Of a stretch of 6,151 nt of DNA, positions 1 through 5,147 are shown piece by piece. Under the pieces are notes generated by a model, which saw only the letters and a list, made by a program, of their open reading frames with translations, was not told the origin of the DNA and ran no database searches. The DNA is from Polaromonas sp. Lineage in GTDB: Bacteria; Pseudomonadota; Gammaproteobacteria; Burkholderiales; Burkholderiaceae_C. Where the stretch lies: assembly GCA_023259235.1 (NCBI GenBank), contig JAHFQQ010000185.1:1-6151 (forward strand), written 5' to 3'. Both the position numbers and the translations under genes were made by a program. Numbering within the stretch: position 1 is the stretch's first letter; every line of letters starts with the position of its first letter.

Positions 1-194
1 CCGGCCTTGAAGCCGTCAGGCACGCGCTGGAGGCGGCCGGCCTCAAGCCCGAACTGGCCGAAGTCACCATGCGCGCCGACAACACCATCGAGCTGGCGGG
101 TGACGATGCCCAGAAGATGCAAAAACTCCTCGATGTGCTGGAAGACCTGGACGACACGCAGGAAGTCTTTCACAACGCCGAGCTTGCCGGGTAA
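1..194 (+). CDS. yebC: YebC/PmpR-family protein, C-terminal 63 codons (5' end outside window)
   Basis: The frame is open from the window edge (first full codon at 3) to TAA at 192-194. The 63 residues match the C-terminal domain of the YebC/PmpR/TACO1 family: an Ala/Glu-rich helix ending in AAGLKPELAEVTMR, then NTIELAGDDAQKMQKLLD, and the typical end LEDLDD..EVFHNAEL. Family members are about 240 residues, so roughly three quarters of the protein lies upstream. The family was first described as DNA-binding regulators (PmpR) and has since also been linked to translation of difficult sequences, as for mitochondrial TACO1; this fragment cannot decide between those roles. purD follows after 45 bases with no visible terminator, so read-through into purD is possible. 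Identification is firm; the functional label is less so. Confidence 0.93.
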   Translation, partial: GLEAVRHALEAAGLKPELAEVTMRADNTIELAGDDAQKMQKLLDVLEDLDDTQEVFHNAELAG

Positions 195-225
195 GCTTGT
201 GACCCAGGCCGGACAAACCGTAACC

Positions 226-243
226 ATGAAAGCTGCTGCATGA
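226..243 (+). other. Five-codon minigene (MKAAA) overlapping the purD start
   Basis: An ATG at 226 opens a five-codon frame ending in TGA at 241-243. That stop overlaps the purD ATG (240-242) in an ATGA arrangement. The heptamer ATGAAAG occurs at both 226-232 and 240-246, exactly 14 bases apart. No strong Shine-Dalgarno sequence precedes either ATG. It could be a coupling leader or a decoy start, or simply chance in the AT-richer start region. Nothing shows that it is translated. Confidence 0.25.
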
Positions 244-1556
244 AAGTGTTGGTTGTGGGCGGCGGGGGCCGCGAACATGCCCTGGCCTGGAAACTGGCTC
301 AATCACCCAAACTGCGCGTGGTGTATGTCGCGCCGGGCAACGGCGGCACCGCGCTGGATCCCCGGCTTGAGAATATAAACATTACGGACATCCAGGAATT
401 GCGGGCATGGGCAGCTACTGAAAAGATAGCGCTCACGGTGGTTGGCCCGGAGCAGCCGCTGGCTGCTGGAATTGTTGATGAATTTCGCAGGCATGGCCTG
501 CGCGTGTTCGGCCCGACCCGGGCGGCGGCGCAACTGGAAAGCTCCAAGGCCTTTTCAAAGGCTTTCATGAAGCGCCACCGCATTCCAACGGCAGACTACG
601 AAACCTTTACCGATGCGGCGGCTGCGCATGCGTATGTGGACCAAAGAGGCGCGCCGATTGTCGTCAAGGCTGACGGCCTGGCCGCTGGCAAGGGCGTGGT
701 GGTGGCAATGACGCTGCACGAGGCGCACGAGGCGATCGAGTTCATGCTGACGACCGGGCCGGACCAGAACGCGCTGGGCGTGGCACACAACCAGGGCGAG
801 GATGGCAAGGCTTTGCCGCGCGTCGTCATTGAAGAATTCCTGCAGGGCGAGGAAGCCAGTTTCATTGTGCTGTGCGACGGGAAAAACGTGCTGCCCCTGG
901 CAACCAGCCAGGACCACAAGCGCCTGCTGGATGGCGACCAGGGCCCGAACACCGGTGGCATGGGGGCCTATTCTCCGGCTCCCGTGGTGACGCCCGAGGT
1001 GCACGGCCGCGTCATGCGCGAAATCATCCTGCCGACAGTCAAGGGCATGGAAAACGACGGTATTCCCTATACCGGCTTCCTGTACGCCGGCCTGATGATC
1101 GACGCGCGCGGCCTGCCCAAAACGCTGGAGTTCAACTGCCGCATGGGCGACCCGGAAACCCAGCCGATCATGATGCGCCTGAAAACCGACCTGTTCGACG
1201 TGATGATGGCGGCCACTTCCACCGCCCTCGATCAGATCGAGCTGCAATGGGACCGCCGGCCCGCCCTGGGCGTGGTAATGGCCGCGCACGGCTATCCGCT
1301 CGCTCCACGCAAGGGCGATCTCATCGATGGCTTGCCCAAAGAGGCTCAAGGTGATGGAGATGCCGTGGTGTTCCATGCCGGGACGCGCCGCCAGGACGGC
1401 GCCACCGTCACCGCCGGTGGCCGGGTGCTGTGTGTCACGGCGCTGGGAAGCACGGTCAGGGCGGCTCAGCAACGCGCCTATGAAGTGGTTCACGGGATTC
1501 AATTTGAGGGCGCCCAGTATCGCAAGGACATTGGCCATCGGGCCGTCAAGACCTGA
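240..1556 (+). CDS. purD: Phosphoribosylamine--glycine ligase (GAR synthetase)
   Basis: PurD catalyses the second step of de novo purine synthesis in the cytosol, joining 5-phosphoribosylamine and glycine with ATP to form glycinamide ribonucleotide. The 438 residues cover the whole family from the start. The N-terminal domain begins MKVLVVGGGGREHALAWK and carries VVGPEQPL (68-74). The ATP-grasp domain follows, with KADGLAAGKG (143-152), IEEFLQGEEASF (197-208) and GPNTGGMGAYSPAP (235-248). The family signature RMGDPETQ is at 301-308, and a C-terminal domain contains GVVMAAHGYP and RVLCVTALG. The protein is about ten residues longer than the E. coli enzyme because of a loop near 172-192. The ATG at 240 fits the family N-terminus exactly, although no clear ribosome-binding site precedes it. 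The stop overlaps the hemF ATG by one base (TGATG), so the two are probably translationally coupled. Confidence 0.99.
   Translation: MKVLVVGGGGREHALAWKLAQSPKLRVVYVAPGNGGTALDPRLENINITDIQELRAWAATEKIALTVVGPEQPLAAGIVDEFRRHGLRVFGPTRAAAQLESSKAFSKAFMKRHRIPTADYETFTDAAAAHAYVDQRGAPIVVKADGLAAGKGVVVAMTLHEAHEAIEFMLTTGPDQNALGVAHNQGEDGKALPRVVIEEFLQGEEASFIVLCDGKNVLPLATSQDHKRLLDGDQGPNTGGMGAYSPAPVVTPEVHGRVMREIILPTVKGMENDGIPYTGFLYAGLMIDARGLPKTLEFNCRMGDPETQPIMMRLKTDLFDVMMAATSTALDQIELQWDRRPALGVVMAAHGYPLAPRKGDLIDGLPKEAQGDGDAVVFHAGTRRQDGATVTAGGRVLCVTALGSTVRAAQQRAYEVVHGIQFEGAQYRKDIGHRAVKT
414..430 (+). repeat. Inverted-repeat motif GCTACT-N6-ATAGC inside purD
   Basis: The 17 bases GCTACTGAAAAGATAGC have short inverted ends (GCTA/TAGC) around an A-rich centre. 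They include a rare ATA codon in an otherwise GC-rich gene. The same geometry, GCTAYT then six bases then ATAGC, recurs in nadD at 2872-2888. The encoded protein here (AATEKIAL) still matches the PurD family, so the motif has not disturbed the enzyme. Two occurrences of a short motif could be chance. Confidence 0.35.
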
Positions 1557-2479
1557 TGGACAAGACCAATCCTTCAAGCGTTCGTGCCTGGCTGCTGGCG
1601 CTGCAACAGCGCATTACCGGCGCTGTTGCCGAACTTGATGGCACGCCGTTTGTCACCGATGCCTGGCAAAAAGAGCCTGACGAGGTGTTGCAGGGCAACG
1701 GCATCACCCTGATTCTGGAGGCCGGCAAGGTGTTTGAGCGCGCCGGCTGCGGCTTTTCGCAGGTGCGCGGGCCGTCGCTGCCGCCCTCGGCCACGCAGCA
1801 CCGGCCCGAACTCGCGGGCGCGCCTTTCGAGGCCATGGGCGTTTCACTGGTGTTTCACCCGCGCAACCCTTATGTGCCCACCGTGCACATGAATGTGCGG
1901 ATGCTGGCGGCAACACCCGCGGCTGGCTCAGGCGAAGCCGTTTGCTGGTTTGGCGGCGGCATGGACCTGACGCCGTACTACGGTTTTTCTGAAGATGTTG
2001 TGCATTTTCACCAGGCCTGCAAAGATGCGCTGACGCCATTTGGAAGTGACAAATACCCGCGCTTCAAACAATGGTGCGACGAGTATTTTTATCTCGGGCA
2101 CCGGCAGGAGCCGCGCGGCATAGGCGGCATATTTTTTGACGATTTTCAGGAGCTTGGCCTGGCGCGGAGTTTTGCCATGGTGCAAAGCGTGGCCGATTCC
2201 TTCCTGGCCGCTTATCTGCCGATTGTTGATCTGCGGAAAAATACGCCTTATGGCGAGCGCGAGCGCGAATTCCAGCTCTACCGGCGCGGCCGTTATGTCG
2301 AGTTCAATCTGGTCTGGGACCGCGGCACGCACTTTGGCTTGCAGTCGGGCGGGCGCACGGAGTCGATCCTGATGTCGATGCCGCCGCTGGCGAGCTGGGC
2401 TTACCGGCGCCAGTCGGAACCTGGTTCTCCCGAGGAGCGCCTGCATAAGGAATTTCTGATCCGGCGGGACTGGGTTTGA
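1556..2479 (+). CDS. hemF: Oxygen-dependent coproporphyrinogen III oxidase
   Basis: HemF uses O2 to decarboxylate two propionate side chains of coproporphyrinogen III, giving protoporphyrinogen IX in heme synthesis. The 307 residues match the family end to end: HRPELAGAPFEAMGVSL (82-98), HPRNPYVPTVHMNVR (101-115), WFGGGMDLTPYYGF (131-144), KQWCDEYFYLGHR (171-183), RGIGGIFFDD (187-196), YGEREREFQLYRRGRYVEF (232-250), NLVWDRGT (251-258) and GRTESILMSMPP (266-277), ending in RDWV as in E. coli. The histidines the family uses for metal or substrate binding are present (H101, H111, H150/H152, H182). The segment GNGITLIL (48-54 region) has hydrophobic residues where E. coli has Ser-Arg, but eukaryotic enzymes also vary there. 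The ATG shares one base with the purD stop, and the 3' end overlaps the nadD start by four bases. Dependence on O2 points to aerobic growth; no oxygen-independent hemN is visible here. Confidence 0.99.
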   Translation: MDKTNPSSVRAWLLALQQRITGAVAELDGTPFVTDAWQKEPDEVLQGNGITLILEAGKVFERAGCGFSQVRGPSLPPSATQHRPELAGAPFEAMGVSLVFHPRNPYVPTVHMNVRMLAATPAAGSGEAVCWFGGGMDLTPYYGFSEDVVHFHQACKDALTPFGSDKYPRFKQWCDEYFYLGHRQEPRGIGGIFFDDFQELGLARSFAMVQSVADSFLAAYLPIVDLRKNTPYGEREREFQLYRRGRYVEFNLVWDRGTHFGLQSGGRTESILMSMPPLASWAYRRQSEPGSPEERLHKEFLIRRDWV

Positions 2480-3123
2480 GCACTTCTTCTTCTCAGGAGA
2501 CTCAGCGCATTGGCGTATTTGGCGGCGCCTTTGACCCGCCGCACAACGCCCACGTTGCCCTGGCGCAGGCGGCGCTGGAGCAGTTTGGCCTGGACACGCT
2601 GTACGTCATTCCAACCGGGCAAGCCTGGCACAAGGCCAGGGTGTTGAGCGCGCCGGAGCATCGGCTGGCCATGACGCGGCTGGCGTTTGCAGGCATGCCG
2701 CGGGTTCGGGTGGATGAGCGTGAACTGCGGCGGGCCGGGCCGAGCTTCACAATTGACACGCTGCAAGCCCTGCAAGTGGAGAATCCCCGCTCGCAGCTCT
2801 ACCTGCTGCTGGGCGCTGACCAGTTTGCGGCCTTCAGGCAATGGCACCGATGGCAGGAAATTCTTGCTGTTGCTATTATTTGTATAGCTGACCGGGCACA
2901 ATCCACGCTGGCCAAGACCCAATTTGATGCCTATAGCGGGTACAACCACCGCTTTTTCACAGTCAAGCTGCCGCTGATGCCCGTCAGCGCGACCCGGATA
3001 CGTCAGTTAATGGCCTCGGGTGTCGCAACCGCTGACGAAGTCGCCGGGCTGGTTCCCGAGCCGGTTGCGCGTTATATTTCAGCTCACCAGCTCTATCGTT
3101 CCAGTTTATTTCCACCTCATTGA
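2476..3123 (+). CDS. nadD: Nicotinate-nucleotide adenylyltransferase
   Basis: NadD transfers AMP from ATP to nicotinate mononucleotide, making deamido-NAD in NAD synthesis. The 215 residues show the nucleotidyltransferase fold: RIGVFGGAFDPPHNAHV (11-27), with the (H/T)xGH-type motif in the form HNAH (23-26), then PTGQAWHK (46-53), FTIDTL (91-96), LLGADQ (111-116) and the C-terminal SATRIRQL (171-178) that closes the ATP site. The start is taken as TTG 2476, overlapping the hemF stop (TTGA). No in-frame ATG or GTG exists between the hemF stop and the catalytic motif, so the only alternative is a rare ATT at 2509. Residues 129-138 are encoded by an unusually AT-rich run with an ATA codon (see the repeat entry), but the protein there still fits relatives. 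rsfS follows after 13 bases; nadD-rsfS-rlmH is a classic conserved cluster. Confidence 0.97.
   Translation: MSTSSSQETQRIGVFGGAFDPPHNAHVALAQAALEQFGLDTLYVIPTGQAWHKARVLSAPEHRLAMTRLAFAGMPRVRVDERELRRAGPSFTIDTLQALQVENPRSQLYLLLGADQFAAFRQWHRWQEILAVAIICIADRAQSTLAKTQFDAYSGYNHRFFTVKLPLMPVSATRIRQLMASGVATADEVAGLVPEPVARYISAHQLYRSSLFPPH
2495..2499 (+). promoter_or_regulatory. AGGAG Shine-Dalgarno-like site inside the nadD 5' end
   Basis: A perfect AGGAG lies seven codons into nadD as called from TTG 2476. It sits nine bases before an in-frame ATT at 2509. Initiation at ATT would give a protein starting directly at the family's GVFGGAFDPPH motif. ATT starts are very rare (infC is the known case), so TTG with coupling to hemF remains the preferred call. 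The site may help re-initiation or may be accidental. Confidence 0.3.
2860..2940 (+). repeat. Low-GC, repeat-like patch inside nadD with GCTATT-N6-ATAGC hairpin
   Basis: Within nadD, the run from 2860 to 2889 uses AT-rich codons (ATT, CTT, GCT, GTT, ATT, ATT, TGT, ATA) unlike the surrounding GC-rich codons. At 2872-2888 it holds a perfect 5-bp inverted repeat, GCTAT/ATAGC, with a 7-base loop. Further on, CCCAATTTGATGCCTATA (2918-2935) resembles, from memory, the right part of a short interspersed repeat common in Comamonadaceae genomes. The left part, TGCTATTATTTGTATAGCTG, resembles the same repeat. The patch stays in frame. The link to a known repeat family is unverified. Confidence 0.4.
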
Positions 3124-3136
3124 AGCAAAGCACTGA

Positions 3137-3937
3137 ATGACCTCCACCACTGTCAAACCCCCCCGCGCACTTGAGAAGAAAGATGTCCAGAAACTTCAGC
3201 GGGCCATCATCGATGGCCTGGAGGACGTCAAGGCGCAGGATATTCAGGTCTTTGACACCGAGCACATTACCCCGCTCTTCGAGCGCGTGATTGTCGCTTC
3301 GGGAACCTCCAATCGCCAGACCAAGGCGCTGGCCGCGAGCGTGCGCGATGCCGTGCGTGAGGCCGGCTTTGCCAAGCCGCGCATCGAAGGTGAAGCCAAC
3401 GGCGAATGGATCATCGTCGATTGCGGCGCTGCCGTTACCCACATCATGCAACCGACCATTCGCCAGTACTACCGCCTGGAAGAGCTCTGGGGCGACAAAC
3501 CCGTCAAGCTCAGGCTGGGGGCAGCGGCGCCGCTGGCCAAGGCGGCCAAGCCTGAAGTGAAGGAAGATGTCAAACCGTCAAAACTTCGAGCAGGCACCAG
3601 ATCCACCAGCAAGTCGGCAAAACCGGCGGCTAAAACAGCGGCAAAACCGGCGGCCAAATCCGTTGCCAAAAAGACCACGAGAACCGACGAGGGCGCCTAT
3701 GTGGGCCGGGTTGGAAAAACAAATGACTGGACCGCCAAACGCAATGCCGCCACGCCCGCCGCTGCCCCTGTCGCCAAGCCTGCGCGGGCCGCAGCAAAGC
3801 CAGCGCTGAAGAAGGCACCAGCAAGAGCGCCGATTGTCAAAATTTCCGCCCCCAAAAAAGTGATTGCCAGAAAAGCTGCTGTCACGGCCGGAGCGAAAAA
3901 GGCCGCTGCGAAGAAAACCACGACGCGGAGCCAATGA
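3137..3937 (+). CDS. rsfS: Ribosomal silencing factor RsfS (Iojap/DUF143) with long basic C-terminal tail
   Basis: RsfS binds large-subunit protein uL14 and blocks joining of the 30S subunit, lowering translation in poor conditions. Residues about 15-125 are the complete domain: DGLEDVKAQDIQVFDT (26-41), VIVASGTSNRQTKAL (51-65), EGEANGEWIIVDCG (84-97), THIMQPTIRQYYRLEELW (101-118). The usual protein is about 105-130 residues; this one has 266. The extra 138 residues (about 129-266) contain, by hand count, 40 Ala, 26 Lys and 9 Arg with only 6 acidic residues, none after D197. KPAAK-type repeats resemble bacterial histone-H1-like tails. A less repetitive island (DEGAYVGRVGKTNDWTAKRN, 184-203) splits the tail. 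The tail is continuous in frame with the domain and ends by overlapping rlmH (ATGA), so it is a genuine part of this reading frame. Its function is unknown; rRNA or DNA binding is an inference from charge. Confidence 0.96.
   Translation: MTSTTVKPPRALEKKDVQKLQRAIIDGLEDVKAQDIQVFDTEHITPLFERVIVASGTSNRQTKALAASVRDAVREAGFAKPRIEGEANGEWIIVDCGAAVTHIMQPTIRQYYRLEELWGDKPVKLRLGAAAPLAKAAKPEVKEDVKPSKLRAGTRSTSKSAKPAAKTAAKPAAKSVAKKTTRTDEGAYVGRVGKTNDWTAKRNAATPAAAPVAKPARAAAKPALKKAPARAPIVKISAPKKVIARKAAVTAGAKKAAAKKTTTRSQ
3615..3662 (+). repeat. Tandem 24-base repeat, two copies, in the RsfS tail
   Basis: Two 24-base units start at 3615 and 3639 and are identical over their first 16 bases (CGGCAAAACCGGCGGC). They encode the eight-residue unit AKPAAKTA followed by AKPAAKSV. 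Slippage or unequal exchange at such units is a plausible route for growth of the Lys/Ala tail. The period is a multiple of three, so the frame is kept. Confidence 0.8.
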
Positions 3938-4401
3938 AACTGACGATCATCGCCGTCGGCCAGAAAGTGCCGGATTGGGCGCAGACGGCTTATGACGATT
4001 ACGCCAAGCGCTTTCCGCCTGAACTCAAGCTTGAGCTCAAGGCCGTCAAAACCGAGCCGCGCTCCTCCAGAACCCTCGATACGCTGTTGGCGGCTGAACG
4101 GGCGCGTATCGAGAGCGCCATCACCAGAGGTTGCCACATTGTTGCGCTTGATGAGCACGGCAGTGCCGTAACCACCATGGCACTTGCCGAAAAACTCAAG
4201 GGCTGGCAATTGTCTGGCGACGATGTCGCCATCGTGATTGGCGGGCCGGACGGGCTCGATGCCGGATTCAAGCAGTCAGCGCACGAACGCATGCGCCTGT
4301 CAGACCTGACCTTGCCACACGCCATGGTGCGCGTATTGCTGATCGAGCAGCTCTACCGCGCCTGGAGCATCAGCATCAACCACCCTTATCACCGTGAATA
4401 A
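3934..4401 (+). CDS. rlmH: 23S rRNA (pseudouridine-1915-N3)-methyltransferase
   Basis: RlmH is a small SPOUT-class methyltransferase that uses S-adenosylmethionine to methylate pseudouridine 1915 in helix 69 of 23S rRNA, acting on assembled 70S ribosomes. The length, 155 residues, equals that of the E. coli protein. The N-terminus MKLTIIAVGQKVPDW fits the family. The knotted SAM-binding region shows VIGGPDGL (101-108), RLSDLTLPHAMVRVLL (121-136) and YRAWSISINHPYHRE (141-155); the closing HPYHRE is a family hallmark. The ATG overlaps the rsfS stop by four bases (ATGA), so translation is probably coupled. RsfS prevents 70S formation while RlmH needs it, so the coupled pair links two opposite aspects of subunit joining. 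A spacer rich in inverted repeats follows directly after the TAA. Confidence 0.99.
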   Translation: MKLTIIAVGQKVPDWAQTAYDDYAKRFPPELKLELKAVKTEPRSSRTLDTLLAAERARIESAITRGCHIVALDEHGSAVTTMALAEKLKGWQLSGDDVAIVIGGPDGLDAGFKQSAHERMRLSDLTLPHAMVRVLLIEQLYRAWSISINHPYHRE

Positions 4402-4505
4402 GCATATTGCCCCCACGCTTTTCACTGCGTGTAATGCGCTGCCCCCCGAGGGGGCTGTTCTGCCTAAGGGCGGCCTGTCGGCAGAACTGGCCGTCACGTT
4501 TTTCC
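4402..4505 (+). repeat. Hairpin-rich intergenic element between rlmH and maf
   Basis: This 104-base spacer is far longer than any other gap in the cluster and is packed with inverted repeats. They are CACGC/GCGTG (4414-4431, 8-base loop), GCCCCC/GGGGGC (4441-4455, CGA loop) and GTTCTGCC/GGCAGAAC (4457-4487, 15-base loop). A weaker CACG/CGTG lies at 4495-4508. From memory it resembles a family of intergenic repeats scattered through Comamonadaceae genomes that include a CCCCCGAGGGGG core; I could not verify this. No T-run follows closely, so it is not a standard Rho-independent terminator. It may stabilise the upstream mRNA end, attenuate transcription, or be a mobile REP- or MITE-like unit. 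Confidence 0.6.
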
Positions 4506-5147
4506 GTGGCTGACTTTATCTATCTGGCCTCGCAAAGCCCCAGGCGCAGGCAGTTGCTTGAGCAAATCGGCGTACGCCATGAGTTGCTGCTGCCTGATGC
4601 CGGTGAAGATACTGAAGTACTTGAGACTGTGCTGAAAGACGAGGCGCCTGCGACGTATGTCAGGCGCGTCACCAGCCTCAAACTGGACGCCGCCGCGGCG
4701 CGCCTGAAACGCCGGCACCTTCCACCAGCGCCTGTGCTCTGTTCAGATACCACGGTGGCGCTGGGACGCCTCATTTACGGCAAGCCGATTGACGCCGCCG
4801 ATGCGGCGCGAATGTTGCGCGAGCTCGCCGGCCAGACGCATCGCGTGCTGACAGCCGTGGCGGTGCAGCAGGGAAGGCGGCGTTTTGAGGCGCTCAGCAC
4901 CTCCCGTGTGAGCTTTGACGCAATGACAGCCGCTGAAATCCGTTCCTACGTCGCCACCGGCGAGCCAATGGGCAAAGCGGGTGCTTATGCCATACAGGGC
5001 AGGGTGGCGATGCACATTGCCCGCATCAGCGGCAGTTACAGTGGCATCATGGGCTTGCCGCTGCGGGAAACGGCCATGCTGCTGCGGGCTGCAGGCGTCA
5101 AATTTACCATTCAGAATTCAAACAAGCCATGCCACAAGACATCCTGA
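4506..5147 (+). CDS. maf: Maf/YhdE-type nucleoside triphosphate pyrophosphatase (dTTP/UTP type)
   Basis: Maf proteins hydrolyse nucleoside triphosphates to monophosphates and pyrophosphate; the YhdE subgroup prefers dTTP, UTP and modified pyrimidines and is thought to clean the nucleotide pool. The called protein is 213 residues. Motifs: IYLASQSPRRRQLL (5-18) with the S-P-R-R signature at 11-14, CSDTTVA (79-85) with catalytic-type D81, YGKP (91-94), AGQTHRVLTAV (108-118), GEPMGKAGAYAIQG (152-165) with Gln164, and GSYSGIMGLPL (176-186). The IQG motif fits YhdE rather than the m7GTP-specific YceF type. GTG 4506 is chosen because the family starts right there (VADFIYLAS). The frame is open upstream to 4407 with an ATG at 4434, but that stretch lies in the hairpin element and has no family similarity. 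maf next to rng matches the arrangement in E. coli. Confidence 0.95.
   Translation: MADFIYLASQSPRRRQLLEQIGVRHELLLPDAGEDTEVLETVLKDEAPATYVRRVTSLKLDAAAARLKRRHLPPAPVLCSDTTVALGRLIYGKPIDAADAARMLRELAGQTHRVLTAVAVQQGRRRFEALSTSRVSFDAMTAAEIRSYVATGEPMGKAGAYAIQGRVAMHIARISGSYSGIMGLPLRETAMLLRAAGVKFTIQNSNKPCHKTS

Noticed and set aside
753..815. Extra loop in PurD near residues 172-192 as a novel insertion
   Set aside because: It falls at a known variable loop before the conserved VIEEFLQGEEASF strand, and the total length stays close to the family norm.
872..1354. Forward 160-codon frame inside purD
   Set aside because: Out-of-frame shadow of purD rich in Arg/Pro/Gly; the purD frame is unbroken over the same bases.
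555..1577. Antisense 340-codon open frame across purD
   Set aside because: It lies opposite a fully conserved purD, shows no recognisable domain, and is the kind of shadow frame expected in GC-rich coding DNA.
1698..1725. HemF GNGITLIL segment differing from E. coli as a sign of lost activity
   Set aside because: Eukaryotic HemF-type enzymes also have hydrophobic residues there, and all recognised histidines and downstream motifs are intact.
1928..2949. Antisense open frames of 172 and 182 codons opposite hemF and nadD
   Set aside because: Both mirror conserved sense genes and contain low-complexity Arg/Gln/His-rich text with no motif.
3521..3934. RsfS tail as a separate gene, a frameshift product or a pseudogene
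   Set aside because: The frame is continuous from the RsfS domain, codon use is similar, and it ends in a tidy ATGA overlap with rlmH, so it reads as a genuine extension.
3469..4209. Antisense Gly/Phe/Ala-rich frames opposite the RsfS tail
   Set aside because: They are the reverse reading of Lys/Ala codon repeats and carry no independent signal.
4441..4503. Rho-independent terminator after rlmH
   Set aside because: The strong GCCCCC/GGGGGC stem and the 8-bp stem lack a directly following T-run; the nearest run (TTTTT at 4499-4503) is 11 bases past the last stem base.
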